Shown one piece after another: positions 54,037 through 63,896 of a stretch of DNA of 64,000 nt; position 1 is the first letter of the stretch; each line of letters starts with the position of its first letter. The notes below the pieces were generated by a model. That model made no database searches and was not told where the DNA came from. It was given only the letters and a program-made list of their open reading frames with translations. Origin of the DNA: Robiginitalea aestuariiviva (lineage in GTDB: Bacteria > Bacteroidota > Bacteroidia > Flavobacteriales > Flavobacteriaceae); assembly GCF_029537735.1 (NCBI RefSeq), contig NZ_JARPUQ010000002.1, positions 672,140-736,139 on the forward strand, read 5' to 3'. The position numbers and the translations under genes were made by a program.

Positions 54037-54801
54037 ATGAAGCTCGTTTCCTGGAATGTCAATGGCATCCGCGCTGCCGCCAAGAAAGATTTTATCGCCT
54101 CCGTGAAGAACATGGACCCGGATATCCTCTGCCTGCAGGAAACCAAGGCAGAACCTGAAATAGTTCAGGAGGTGGTCTCCGGGCTGGAAGGCTATCACTG
54201 CCATGCCTACGGGGCCGAACAAAAGGGGTATTCCGGGACGGCAATCCTGAGTAAGACTGCCCCCCAAGCAGTTACCCCGGGCGGAGACCAGGAGTTGTTA
54301 CAAACCGAGGGCCGTATACAGTGTGCGGATTTTGGGGATTTTCATGTGGTAAATGCTTATGTCCCCAATTCGGGCAACGGACTCAAACGCCTGAATTATC
54401 GCCAGGAGTGGGACGCGGCCTTCCTCAAATACCTCACGGCCTTACGGCAATCCAAACCCCTGGTACTCTGCGGCGACCTGAATGTGGCCCACCAGGCCAT
54501 AGACCTGAAAAACGACAAATCCAACTACAACAAAACGGCAGGGTACACCCAGGCCGAAATCGACGGGATGGACCGCCTGCTCCAAAGCGGCATGATAGAT
54601 ACCTTCCGCAGCCTGCACCCGGATACGGAGGCCTATTCCTACTGGAGCTACCGCTTTAATGCCCGCCAGAAGAATATCGGGTGGCGTATCGATTACTTCC
54701 TGGTGAGCAAAGATCTGGAAGGACAGGTGCGCAAAGCCGAAATCTACCCGGAATACCAGGGGTCGGACCATTGCCCTATAGGGCTTGAATTGGACATCTG
54801 A
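54037..54801 (+). CDS. xth: Exodeoxyribonuclease III
   Basis: AP endonuclease and 3' exonuclease of base excision repair. 254 residues, start MKLVSWNVNGIRAA. Catalytic features: LQETKAE (Glu34), LCGDLNVAH (~145-153), and the terminal GSDHCPIGLEL with catalytic His. Complete. Convergent with the LOG-family gene, 7 bases apart. Confidence 0.95.
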   Translation: MKLVSWNVNGIRAAAKKDFIASVKNMDPDILCLQETKAEPEIVQEVVSGLEGYHCHAYGAEQKGYSGTAILSKTAPQAVTPGGDQELLQTEGRIQCADFGDFHVVNAYVPNSGNGLKRLNYRQEWDAAFLKYLTALRQSKPLVLCGDLNVAHQAIDLKNDKSNYNKTAGYTQAEIDGMDRLLQSGMIDTFRSLHPDTEAYSYWSYRFNARQKNIGWRIDYFLVSKDLEGQVRKAEIYPEYQGSDHCPIGLELDI

Positions 54802-54808
54802 TCCCGTG

Positions 54809-55588
54809 TCAGGCTTCACCCAGCCACCACCTGCGGCGCGGCGGGCGGCGAACCAGCCCAAACCTCTTTACAGCGTGCACCCTGAGGTGCTCGACCATTT
54901 TAGGAACGGAATCCGTCAGGAAGACCAGATCCATGTCTTTGGGGGAAATACTCTCATTTTCGGCCATCACTTGAATGTGGTGGTACAATTCCCGGTGGTA
55001 TTCCGTGCCGAAAATCACCACGGGAAAGTCCCGGATCATCCGGGTCTGAATCAGGGTCAGGGATTCAAAGAGTTCGTCCAGGGTGCCTATCCCGCCGGGC
55101 ATGACCACAAAGGCATAGGAATATTTCAGCAGCAGAAATTTGCGGACAAAGAAATAGGGAATATTCACCCATTTGTGCAAATAAGGGTTCGGATGCTGTT
55201 CCCTGGGCAATACAATGTTGCAGCCAATGGAATAGCCCCCGTTTTCATAAGCCCCCTTATTGGCCGCTTCCATAACCCCGGGCCCGCCCCCGGTCATTAC
55301 CGTGAACCCGAGTTCTGCCAGGGCTTTTCCAACCGCCTCCGCCTGCTGGTAGTAGGGGTTGTCCGGCGCGAAGCGGGCCGATCCGAAAACCGTAACACAG
55401 GGGCCTACAAAGTGGAGTTTTCGAAAGCCGCGGATAAAGTGGTAACCCACCTTCAGGATAAACCACAATTCGCGCAGCCGTGTCCTTGGGCCTTCCAGGA
55501 AAGCGTGTTCGCCGGTCAGGCGAGGCGGATGCTTATCATTGGGGGGTGATGCAGGATGTAGCGCCATGGGTGGTTTGTTTTCCTGCAA
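54809..55588 (-). CDS. TIGR00730 / LOG family Rossmann-fold protein
   Basis: A 259-residue protein with the signature PGGIGTLDE near 165-173 and GGGPGVMEAANKGAYENGG near 99-117. Relatives hydrolyse nucleoside 5'-monophosphates such as cytokinin precursors. A weak TACCTTGC lies upstream. The first ~30 residues are proline-rich and variable; the Met at residue 8 is an alternative start. Confidence 0.88.
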   Translation of the reverse strand: MQENKPPMALHPASPPNDKHPPRLTGEHAFLEGPRTRLRELWFILKVGYHFIRGFRKLHFVGPCVTVFGSARFAPDNPYYQQAEAVGKALAELGFTVMTGGGPGVMEAANKGAYENGGYSIGCNIVLPREQHPNPYLHKWVNIPYFFVRKFLLLKYSYAFVVMPGGIGTLDELFESLTLIQTRMIRDFPVVIFGTEYHRELYHHIQVMAENESISPKDMDLVFLTDSVPKMVEHLRVHAVKRFGLVRRPPRRRWWLGEA

Positions 55589-55693
55589 GGTACATAAGCC
55601 GGCTAAATTAAAGGGAATCTGCCCCGGGTTTGCGTAACCCGTCCAAATCCGTATTTTTAGGCATTGGGCATGGCCCGTATCAAAATCGCACTT

Positions 55694-55981
55694 ATGGAGT
55701 CAGGCAAGGCCGGCAAGGCCGTTAAAGCACGGGCCTACTGGAGGGCAAACCTCCGGTTGGTAGGCATACTGCTGGGCATCTGGGCCCTGGTTTCCTACGG
55801 GGCCGGTATCCTGTTTCGGGACTGGTTGGACCAATGGGCCATTGGCGGGTTTAAACTGGGCTTCTGGTTTGCACAACAGGGTGCTATCTACGTCTTTGTG
55901 ATCCTGATTTTTGTCTATGTAGTCCTGATGAACCGGCTGGACCGGAAATTTGGCTACAATACCCCCGATAAGAACCTTTAA
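55694..55981 (+). CDS. DUF4212 protein, small subunit of a sodium:solute symporter
   Basis: A 95-residue membrane protein starting MESGKAGKAVKARAYWR. A TATTTTTA -7-like box at 55652-55659 argues against an upstream ATG at 55664. Two membrane helices (~23-45 and ~58-82); YWRANLRL and FWFAQQGAIYVFVILIFVYV are characteristic. These proteins accompany acetate-type SSS transporters; the partner follows after 11 bases. Confidence 0.9.
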   Translation: MESGKAGKAVKARAYWRANLRLVGILLGIWALVSYGAGILFRDWLDQWAIGGFKLGFWFAQQGAIYVFVILIFVYVVLMNRLDRKFGYNTPDKNL

Positions 55982-55992
55982 CCCCTACAGCT

Positions 55993-57705
55993 TTGAGCGT
56001 ACAAGTCTGGACCTATATCCTGGTAATCGCCTCCTTTATTTTATACATTGGTATTGCCATTTGGTCCCGGGCGGCTTCTACCAAGGATTTTTATGTGGCC
56101 GGGGGCGGGGTTTCGCCCCTGGCAAACGGCCTGGCCACCGCGGCAGACTGGATGTCTGCCGCCTCCTTTATCTCCATGGCCGGGATTATTGCCTTTGCCG
56201 GGTACGACGGGTCGGTCTACCTGATGGGCTGGACGGGCGGTTATGTGCTGCTGGCCTTGTTGTTGGCGCCCTACCTGCGGAAGTTTGGCAAATTCACCGT
56301 CCCGGATTTCATCGGGGAGCGCTACTATTCGTCCACCGCACGTATTGTGGCCGTGCTCTGCGCCCTTTTGGTCTCCTTTACCTATGTGGCCGGGCAGATG
56401 CGCGGGGTAGGGGTAGTCTTTTCCCGTTTTTTGGAAGTGGATGTCAATACCGGGGTGGTGATCGGGATGGTGATTGTCCTGTTCTATGCGGTTCTGGGGG
56501 GCATGAAAGGCATTACCTATACCCAGGTGGCCCAGTACTGCGTCCTGATTTTCGCCTTTATGGTACCGGCTATCTTTATTTCCATACAGATGACCGGGAA
56601 CCCCGTACCCCAGCTGGGGATGGGGGATACCCTGGCCGACGGCTCCGGCACCTACCTGCTGGATAAACTGGACGGCCTTTCCACCGAACTCGGGTTCACG
56701 GCCTACACGGACGGCTCCAAGTCCCGCATCGACATCCTGGCCATTACCCTGGCCCTGATGGTGGGGACAGCCGGGCTCCCCCATGTAATTGTCCGGTTCT
56801 TTACGGTTAAACGCGTGCGGGATGCCCGCAAATCGGCCGGGCTGGCCCTGCTTTTTATCGCCATTTTGTACACGGCCGCTCCGGCCGTTGCCGTCTTTGC
56901 CAAAACCAATATGATCGAAACGGTGCGCAACCAACCTTACGCCGATATGCCGGCCTGGTTTACCAAATGGGAACAAACGGGCCTGCTAACCTTCACCGAC
57001 CGCAATGGGGACGGCCTGGTACAGTATGTACAGGACCCTGCCCGGAATGAACTGGTGGTAGACAACGATATTATGGTGCTGGCCAATCCAGAGATTGCCA
57101 ACCTGCCGGCCTGGGTGATTGCCCTGGTGGCTGCGGGGGGGCTGGCCGCTGCCCTCTCTACGGCAGCGGGCCTGTTGCTGGTCATTTCTTCCTCCATTTC
57201 CCACGACCTGATCAAGAACGTTTTCAACCCGCAACTTTCAGAAAAAAGGGAACTCTGGTATGCCCGGGGCGCGGCTACCCTGGCGGTGGTGGTGGCCGGG
57301 TACTTCGGGATCAATCCCCCGGGGTTTGTGGCTGCGGTAGTCGCCCTGGCCTTTGGCCTGGCCGCCGCTTCCTTTTTCCCGGCCATCCTGCTGGGGATTT
57401 TTTACAAACGCATGAACAGCAAAGGGGCCGTGGCGGGAATGATCACCGGGATTTCCCTGATGCTCTTCTATATGCTGAAGTTTAAATTCGGTTTGTTCGA
57501 CGGTGGCAAGGAGGCCGTGCCGGGCCTGGCTTCCCAATGGTGGTTCGGGATCAGTCCCGAAGGCTTTGGTTCGGTGGCCATGCTGGTGAATTTTGCGGTG
57601 GCCCTTGTGGTAAACCGGTTTACGCCGCCCCCGCCCGAACGCATACAGGAGCTGGTGGAAGACATCCGCATCCCGGATGCCGCCCCCCCGCCCTCAGGGC
57701 ACTGA
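55993..57705 (+). CDS. Sodium:solute symporter family protein, ActP-like
   Basis: A 570-residue transporter with about 13 membrane helices. It begins at a TTG (MSVQVWTYILVIASFILYIG), which matches how relatives start. FYVAGGGVSPLANGLATAADWMSAASFISMAG (~32-63) is the SSS signature region. Together with DUF4212 and the neighbouring acs it is likely a monocarboxylate (acetate) importer; the substrate is inferred from context. Confidence 0.9.
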   Translation: MSVQVWTYILVIASFILYIGIAIWSRAASTKDFYVAGGGVSPLANGLATAADWMSAASFISMAGIIAFAGYDGSVYLMGWTGGYVLLALLLAPYLRKFGKFTVPDFIGERYYSSTARIVAVLCALLVSFTYVAGQMRGVGVVFSRFLEVDVNTGVVIGMVIVLFYAVLGGMKGITYTQVAQYCVLIFAFMVPAIFISIQMTGNPVPQLGMGDTLADGSGTYLLDKLDGLSTELGFTAYTDGSKSRIDILAITLALMVGTAGLPHVIVRFFTVKRVRDARKSAGLALLFIAILYTAAPAVAVFAKTNMIETVRNQPYADMPAWFTKWEQTGLLTFTDRNGDGLVQYVQDPARNELVVDNDIMVLANPEIANLPAWVIALVAAGGLAAALSTAAGLLLVISSSISHDLIKNVFNPQLSEKRELWYARGAATLAVVVAGYFGINPPGFVAAVVALAFGLAAASFFPAILLGIFYKRMNSKGAVAGMITGISLMLFYMLKFKFGLFDGGKEAVPGLASQWWFGISPEGFGSVAMLVNFAVALVVNRFTPPPPERIQELVEDIRIPDAAPPPSGH

Positions 57706-57740
57706 ACCCCCTGGCAGAAAAAAGATTTCGACGCATTCCT

Positions 57741-57748
57741 TACCTTTA
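57741..57748 (+). promoter_or_regulatory. -7-like element of acs
   Basis: TACCTTTA, one base from TAnnTTTG, 44 bases before the acs ATG. Confidence 0.35.
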
Positions 57749-57792
57749 AGGTCCGGCCATCCGGCCCCCGAAAGCAACAAACAAACTAAACC

Positions 57793-59700
57793 ATGAGTAA
57801 CTACCACATCAAGCACCTGGAGGAATACTTTCAGGTCTATCGAAAATCCGTTCGCGACCCGGAAGCCTTCTGGGAAGAAATTGCCGAAGAACACTTTGTC
57901 TGGAGGCGGAAGTGGGATCGCGTGTTGCGCTGGGATTTTCAAAAACCCGAAGTGGCCTGGTTTGAAGGGGCGCAGCTGAACATCACCGAAAACTGCATTG
58001 ACCGCCACCTGACTACCCGGGGGGAGCAGACCGCCATCCTCTTTGAACCCAACGACCCTAAGGAGGAGGCCGAGCATATCACCTACCGGGACCTTCACGA
58101 GCGGGTAGGCCGCATGGCCAACGTGCTTAAGGCCCAGGGGGTGGGCAAGGGAGACCGGGTTTGCATTTACCTGCCCATGATTCCTGAACTGGCCGTGGCT
58201 GTACTGGCCTGTGCGCGTATCGGCGCCATCCACTCGGTGGTCTTTGCCGGCTTTTCCTCTACCGCACTTGCTACCCGGATCAACGATTGCGATTGCAGCC
58301 TTGTACTGACTTCGGACGGGTCCTACCGGGGCGCAAAGACCCTGGACCTGAAAGGGATTGTAGATGCCGCCCTGGAGGACTGCCCGGGCGTAAAATCCGT
58401 TTTGGTGGCCCGGCGCACCGGAGGCGAAGTCCGGATGCAAGCAGGCCGTGACCACTGGCTGCAGCCCCTGCTGGACGAAGCTTCCGCCACCTGCCCGGCC
58501 GAGGTTATGGATGCCGAAGATCCCCTGTTTATCCTTTATACTTCCGGTTCTACCGGGAAACCCAAAGGAATGGTACATACCTGTGCAGGCTATATGGTGT
58601 ACACGGCCTACACCTTCAAAAATATTTTCCAGTACCGACAGGGCGATATTTACTGGTGCACCGCCGATATCGGCTGGATTACGGGCCACTCTTATATCGT
58701 ATACGGGCCCCTGGCCAACGGGGCTACCACCGTTATGTTTGAAGGGGTGCCCTCCTATCCGGATTTTGGTCGGTTCTGGGAGGTGGTCGAAAAGCACAAG
58801 GTAAACCAGTTCTATACCGCACCTACCGCCATCCGTGCCCTGGCCAAGGAGAGCCTGGAATACGTGGACCGCTACGACCTGTCTACCCTGAAGGTGCTGG
58901 GCAGTGTGGGCGAACCCATTAACGAAGAGGCCTGGCACTGGTACAACCAGAACATCGGCAAAAAGCACAGCCCCATTGTGGATACCTGGTGGCAAACGGA
59001 AACCGGGGGCATCATGATCAGCCCCATCCCCTTTGTGACCCCCACCAAACCAACCTACGCCTCCCTGCCCTTTATCGGGGTGCAACCGGCCCTGATGGAC
59101 GAACAGGGGCAGGAGATCAAAGGCAACCAGGTAAGCGGGCGCCTCTGCATCAAATTCCCCTGGCCCTCCATGGCCCGCACCATCTGGGGCAACCACGAGC
59201 GTTACCGGGACACCTACTTTTCGGCCTTCGAAAACAAATATTTCACGGGCGACGGGGCCACCCGGGACGAGGTGGGCTACTACCGCATTACCGGGCGCGT
59301 GGACGACGTGATTATCGTCTCCGGCCATAACCTGGGCACCGCCCCCATAGAGGACAGCATCAATGAACACCCGGCGGTTGCCGAATCTGCCATTGTGGGC
59401 TTCCCCCACGATGTGAAGGGCAATGCCCTTTACGGCTTTGTGATCCTGAAGGAAACGGGCTCCGGGCGCGACCGGGACAACCTCCGGCGGGAAATCAACC
59501 AGCAGATTACGGAACAGATCGGCCCCATTGCCAAACTGGACAAAATCCAGTTTGTGCCCGGGTTGCCCAAAACCCGGAGCGGGAAGATCATGCGGCGTAT
59601 CCTCCGGAAAATCGCTTCCAAAGACACCGCCAACCTGGGCGATATCAGCACCTTGCTGAACCCCGAGGTAGTAGAACAAATCATGGAGGAAGCCCTCTAA
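57793..59700 (+). CDS. acs: Acetate--CoA ligase
   Basis: It activates acetate to acetyl-CoA through acetyl-AMP. 635 residues, typical. P-loop-like YTSGSTGKPKGMVHT near 252-266, the WWQTETGG motif near 397, and the C-terminal TRSGKIMRR whose Lys is the classic acetylation site near 598. Located between the symporter and a DUF294 protein, forming an acetate uptake and use module. Confidence 0.96.
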   Translation: MSNYHIKHLEEYFQVYRKSVRDPEAFWEEIAEEHFVWRRKWDRVLRWDFQKPEVAWFEGAQLNITENCIDRHLTTRGEQTAILFEPNDPKEEAEHITYRDLHERVGRMANVLKAQGVGKGDRVCIYLPMIPELAVAVLACARIGAIHSVVFAGFSSTALATRINDCDCSLVLTSDGSYRGAKTLDLKGIVDAALEDCPGVKSVLVARRTGGEVRMQAGRDHWLQPLLDEASATCPAEVMDAEDPLFILYTSGSTGKPKGMVHTCAGYMVYTAYTFKNIFQYRQGDIYWCTADIGWITGHSYIVYGPLANGATTVMFEGVPSYPDFGRFWEVVEKHKVNQFYTAPTAIRALAKESLEYVDRYDLSTLKVLGSVGEPINEEAWHWYNQNIGKKHSPIVDTWWQTETGGIMISPIPFVTPTKPTYASLPFIGVQPALMDEQGQEIKGNQVSGRLCIKFPWPSMARTIWGNHERYRDTYFSAFENKYFTGDGATRDEVGYYRITGRVDDVIIVSGHNLGTAPIEDSINEHPAVAESAIVGFPHDVKGNALYGFVILKETGSGRDRDNLRREINQQITEQIGPIAKLDKIQFVPGLPKTRSGKIMRRILRKIASKDTANLGDISTLLNPEVVEQIMEEAL

Positions 59701-59704
59701 AGGG

Positions 59705-61150
59705 TTACCGCATCCCCGAAAGACGGAACCGTTGTTCCAAAACCTGCCCCAGGGGTTTCAGGACCCGAAGGTGCCGGGTAAGTTTTTTCCGCTCCTTTTG
59801 GGGCATGAGCGCAGGGCGCAAATAGCGACCGGAATTCGCCTTCTGAAGCCCGGTTCGGGTCCGCAACCCGTGCAGGAAGAGAAAGGCCTCCCGGCACCGC
59901 GCGTACAAATCCGCATTTTGGGGTTCTTCGTGTGCCAGGTACCGATACCGGGCTGCGGTGTTTTTGAGTTCAAACTGGCCCCGGGAAAGCGTAAGCAGGC
60001 GGGCGGCATCCACCAGGGGCATCAATCCCCTGGCCTTCAGGTCGAAGCGGCCCTGGTGCGGCCCGCGACCTTCGCGTTTAAGCTGCCCCCAGAGGCCAAA
60101 GGCAGGCGGGGCCTGCAAAGCGGAAACTCCCAGATAGGCCTGGAAGAGGGATGCCTCCGGCAGCATACCCCGCAGATGTTCCTGAATACCCGATACCAGC
60201 TCCCGGGACCCGCAAACATACCGCAGGTCCAGAAAGACACTGCTTAAGAGGATGCTGTCTTCGTCCGGCTGGCCGATCCACTGGTCAAAATACCCTTCCC
60301 ATTCCTTTGGGGTACAACACCACCTGGGGTTGCCGGCCATCATGCCGGCAGGGCAGGGGGCGTACCCCAGGGACTCCAGCCCCTGGTTTACCTGTCTTGC
60401 CAGGGCCAAAAAGGCTGACCGGGTTGTTTCGAGGTCACTTTCGGGCACCTTTCCGAATACCAGGGCATTGTCCTGGTCGGTTGGTAGCAGCTGCTCGCCC
60501 CGCCCCAGGCTGCCCAGGGCCATCCAGGCAAAAGGCACTTCCGGGACGGGGCAGGTTTCCTGTGCCAGTTCCACCAAACGGGTTATCACCGCATCTTTAA
60601 GCGCAGTTGCGATTTCCATCGCATAGGGTAATGGCAAGGCCTGGTTCAGATATTCTCCCGTAAGTTGTTGTAGGGATGTTACCGGTTTTCGGAGAGCTTC
60701 AGCGGACCCGGCCTGGCGAATCTCCCGGAGCAGCAGGGCCGGGCTGTGGCTTTGGGTAATGAGGATATCCCGCTGGGATACCACCCCGGTTACCGGCGAA
60801 TCAGGGGCCCCGTCCGGGGTCAGGACCAGGTGGTTTATCCGGTGCTGCAGCATGGCAATCTGCGCAGCCCCCATTCCGATGTCTTCCGGGAAGGTTCGCA
60901 CGGGGGCAGACATCCACCGGGATACCGGGGTGGTTTCCGGATGGGCTCCGGCCGCGGTGGCCCTGCGCAGGTCCTTGTCGGTGAGGATTCCTTTGAGTTT
61001 TTTCCCTTCCCGGATAATCAGGGCCGTACTCCCCGTGAGTTGCATGAGGGCCGCGGCCCTGGCAAGCACGGTATCCGGCGGGGAGCTTTCCGCCGGTCGG
61101 CTATGGACGCGTAGCGGCATTTCGTGCCAGGGGGGAGGCGGTTGTTTCAT
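59705..61150 (-). CDS. CBS/DUF294 nucleotidyltransferase-like protein without cNMP domain
   Basis: A 481-residue protein: a CBS pair (~15-140), a DUF294 nucleotidyltransferase-like domain (GSLGRGEQ 213-220, TDQDNAL 224-230) and the DUF294 C-terminal substrate-binding domain. Many relatives carry an additional N-terminal cyclic-nucleotide-binding domain; none is present here, and a promoter-like TATCTTTA 18 bases upstream supports the start. CBS may sense adenylates. Such proteins often flank acetate transport genes, as here. Convergent with acs. Confidence 0.87.
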   Translation of the reverse strand: MKQPPPPWHEMPLRVHSRPAESSPPDTVLARAAALMQLTGSTALIIREGKKLKGILTDKDLRRATAAGAHPETTPVSRWMSAPVRTFPEDIGMGAAQIAMLQHRINHLVLTPDGAPDSPVTGVVSQRDILITQSHSPALLLREIRQAGSAEALRKPVTSLQQLTGEYLNQALPLPYAMEIATALKDAVITRLVELAQETCPVPEVPFAWMALGSLGRGEQLLPTDQDNALVFGKVPESDLETTRSAFLALARQVNQGLESLGYAPCPAGMMAGNPRWCCTPKEWEGYFDQWIGQPDEDSILLSSVFLDLRYVCGSRELVSGIQEHLRGMLPEASLFQAYLGVSALQAPPAFGLWGQLKREGRGPHQGRFDLKARGLMPLVDAARLLTLSRGQFELKNTAARYRYLAHEEPQNADLYARCREAFLFLHGLRTRTGLQKANSGRYLRPALMPQKERKKLTRHLRVLKPLGQVLEQRFRLSGMR

Positions 61151-61167
61151 GGTGTGGTGACTTCCCT

Positions 61168-61175
61168 TAAAGATA
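61168..61175 (-). promoter_or_regulatory. -7-like element of the DUF294 gene
   Basis: Minus-strand TATCTTTA, one base from consensus, 17 bases before the ATG at 61150. It supports the short N-terminus. Confidence 0.35.
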
Positions 61176-61341
61176 ATGAAAACGGGGGTTCCACGCAGCG
61201 GTTTTGCCGCCTGTTCCTGAGCCTTTGCAAGGGGTCTGAAGCCGGTTTTAATCCAAAATGCCGGTCATTGGCCGAAAAATCCACTTGCCATAAAATTTCC
61301 GGCGCATGATTTCGTTCGCACAGGGAAGAACCCCGAAACCT

Positions 61342-63708
61342 ATGCGATACCTGATATTGATGTGCCTGTTGCTCACCCGCTTTGCCGGAGTGGCCCAGGC
61401 AGATCCGTACCACCCCTCGGAACCCCGGGGATCCCTGTATCAATTTGCCCAATGGGCCCCGGCCGGGGATGCCCACCTGAGCCTGGAAGAAGCCCGGGAG
61501 GAGGGTCGCCTCCGGTTTCGCCCCCTGGAAGGCGACAACCATGCCCTGGGTTTTACCGACCAGTATTTCTGGGTGCGCTTCCAATTGGCCAACCCGGAAC
61601 CCTACCCCAAAACCTACTACCTGCAAACCGGCCGTCCCGTTACCGACCGGGCCATCCTGTATCAAACCCGGGGCGGACGAATCAAACGCATGGAAAGCGG
61701 AGACCAGATTCCCTTTAGCCAGCGGGATGTACCCCACCGGGCCACCATCTTTGCCCTGCAACTGCCACCGCATTCCGAAAGTGCTTTTTACCTGGAACTC
61801 AAAAGCGACGGGGAAACCCTGAACCTGCCTTTGGAGCTATTCGAATCCGAGGATTTCTGGATGGAAAATTACCGTTCCCAGCTCTTTTTGGGGTTGTTTT
61901 ACGGGCTGCTCTTTTTGGCTGGGATCATTTATTTGTTTTTCTATTCCAGCCTGCAGGAGAAATCCTTTCTCTATTACGGGATGTATGTCCTGTCCATCTT
62001 CCTGATGCAGGCCACCCTGGATGGCCTTGTCTTCCAGTACGTATTCCCGGAGGGCGGGTACCTGAACGACCGGTTTGTGCTGATCAGCGCCCTGATCTGT
62101 AATTTCTACCTGCTGCGCTACTGCGAGGAATTCCTGAGGGTGCGCCAGCACCATCCCGGGCTGTACAAATTCTACCTGGGCGTGTACTTTGTGATTGGCG
62201 GGCTGGTGGCCTCCACCTTCCTGGGCCCTGACATCCTCCCCTGGGTGTACCCGGCCAGCAATGTTAACGGTTTGCTGAGCCTGATGCTGATCCTGACTTC
62301 GGTGGGGATCCTCCGCTTTCGGCAGCAGGTACATATTGACCGGTATTTCGCCACCGGCATTTGCTTTCTGGTTGTGGCCCTTATGGGGTTTGTCCTGAAC
62401 AACCTGAGTGTATTGCCCAACAATTTCCTGATCCTGAACAGTACCAAGATCGGCTCCGGGTTCGAGGTGCTGTTCCTCTCCCTTTCCATGACCAACCGGA
62501 TCCGCGACCTGCGCCGTCAAAAGGAACATTCACAGGAACTGGCCCTGCAGAAATCCGAGGAAATCAGCCAGATGAAAACCTCTTTCATGTCTAACATGAG
62601 CCACGAACTGCGCACCCCGCTGAACCTGATCATGGGGATTGTACAGGAAGGAATGAATACCTCCGGGGACGCCGCCCATCGCAGGGAGTTGTCTATGGTC
62701 CGGGATGCTTCCCTGAGCCTGCTGAGCAGCATTAACGACATCCTGGATTTCGAAAAGATACAGGCGGGGACCCTCCGGTTGCGAAACGATGTATTCGATC
62801 CCCGGGTTGCCCTGGAAAAAATGGCATCCCACTGGGGGGAACAGGCTCAGGCCAAAGGCCTGACCTTTGAATTGAAGGTAGAAGAAGGCCTTCCCGGGCA
62901 TATCCGGGCAGACAAGGAACGTTTGTTGCAAATTGCCAATACCGTCCTGAGCAATGCGGTGAAGTACACCCGCAAGGGTTGTGTCTGCATGGATGTGGGC
63001 ACCCGGCAAACCGGCCCGGACACCGTGGAACTGGACCTGACCGTACGGGATACCGGTATCGGGATCGCCCCGGAGAAAATGCCGCAGATTTTCGATAGTT
63101 TCAGCCAAATGCGCCTGGATGATAAGCGGTCTTATGGTGGTATTGGCCTGGGCCTGTGCATAGCGCGCCACCTGGTAGAAGCCTTTGGCGGCAGTATTGA
63201 GATGGACAGCGAGGTTGGGGTAGGTACGATTGTACACATCCACCTGCCGGTACTGCCCGCAGAAGCCCTGGGACCTAGGGAAACCGGCAGTGCCGAGGCA
63301 GGGGAGACGGCCACACCTATGCGCGTGCTGGTGGTGGAGGACAACAAGATGAACCTTATGGTCATCAAGAAGCTTTTAGCCAAAATTCCGGGGATTATCC
63401 CTGCCTTTGCAGGCAACGGGCAGGAGGCCCTGCAGGCCCTGGAAAAGGAATCCTGCGACCTGATCCTTATGGACCTGCAGATGCCGGTCATGGATGGGTA
63501 CGAAGCTACACAAGCCATCCGGGAAGGCCATTGCGGGCCCGAATTGGCAACCGTTCCCATTGTGGCTGTAACCGCAGACACCACCGAAGCCGCCCGCGAC
63601 CGGGTCACAGAAGTGGGGATGCAGGGGTATATCTCCAAACCGGTAGACCTGGCCATCCTGGCCGAGAAGGTGGAATATTTCCGGGCCGCCATGCCCCAGC
63701 CCAACTAG
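61342..63708 (+). CDS. 7TMR-DISM hybrid sensor histidine kinase/response regulator
   Basis: About 788 residues from MRYLILMCLLLTRFAGVAQA, a Sec signal; an upstream ATG at 61306 would spoil it. Order: periplasmic 7TMR-DISMED2 (~25-165), seven membrane helices (~175-385), HisKA with MSHELRTPLN (His ~420), HATPase_c (~520-650), and a receiver domain (~660-785) with LILMDLQMPVMDG (Asp ~709) and Lys in YISKPVD. No DNA-binding output. Divergent from DUF294. The 7TMR-DISM family often senses carbohydrates, but the ligand is unknown. Confidence 0.93.
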   Translation: MRYLILMCLLLTRFAGVAQADPYHPSEPRGSLYQFAQWAPAGDAHLSLEEAREEGRLRFRPLEGDNHALGFTDQYFWVRFQLANPEPYPKTYYLQTGRPVTDRAILYQTRGGRIKRMESGDQIPFSQRDVPHRATIFALQLPPHSESAFYLELKSDGETLNLPLELFESEDFWMENYRSQLFLGLFYGLLFLAGIIYLFFYSSLQEKSFLYYGMYVLSIFLMQATLDGLVFQYVFPEGGYLNDRFVLISALICNFYLLRYCEEFLRVRQHHPGLYKFYLGVYFVIGGLVASTFLGPDILPWVYPASNVNGLLSLMLILTSVGILRFRQQVHIDRYFATGICFLVVALMGFVLNNLSVLPNNFLILNSTKIGSGFEVLFLSLSMTNRIRDLRRQKEHSQELALQKSEEISQMKTSFMSNMSHELRTPLNLIMGIVQEGMNTSGDAAHRRELSMVRDASLSLLSSINDILDFEKIQAGTLRLRNDVFDPRVALEKMASHWGEQAQAKGLTFELKVEEGLPGHIRADKERLLQIANTVLSNAVKYTRKGCVCMDVGTRQTGPDTVELDLTVRDTGIGIAPEKMPQIFDSFSQMRLDDKRSYGGIGLGLCIARHLVEAFGGSIEMDSEVGVGTIVHIHLPVLPAEALGPRETGSAEAGETATPMRVLVVEDNKMNLMVIKKLLAKIPGIIPAFAGNGQEALQALEKESCDLILMDLQMPVMDGYEATQAIREGHCGPELATVPIVAVTADTTEAARDRVTEVGMQGYISKPVDLAILAEKVEYFRAAMPQPN

Positions 63709-63784
63709 GGATACCTATCCGGAACCATTTTTTTTCCCGCGGCCCGGGCCGTTGCAGCCAGAATGTTTAGTTTTGCAAAAAATT

Positions 63785-63807
63785 GCAAACCCTTTGGTTT
63801 GCATTTT
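63785..63807 (+). terminator. Weak terminator after the hybrid kinase gene
   Basis: GCAAACC-CTTT-GGTTTGC, a perfect 7-bp stem, followed by ATTTT. It lies between the kinase and tRNA-Arg. Confidence 0.5.
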
Positions 63808-63812
63808 CACCC

Positions 63813-63886
63813 GGTCGCGTAGCTCAGCTGGATAGAGCATCTGCCTTCTAAGCAGACGGTCCCAGGTTCGAATCCTGGCGCGATCA
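63813..63886 (+). tRNA. tRNA-Arg (anticodon TCT)
   Basis: 74 bases. Acceptor GGTCGCG/CGCGATC (one G-T pair), T-arm CCAGGTTCGAATCCTGG, anticodon stem TCTGC/GCAGA, loop CTTCTAA with anticodon TCT. CCA is not encoded. Confidence 0.95.
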
Positions 63887-63896
63887 CATCAAGCAC

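Noticed and set aside
57694..59679. 661-codon minus-strand open frame opposite acs
   Set aside because: Antisense shadow of acs with no recognisable motif.
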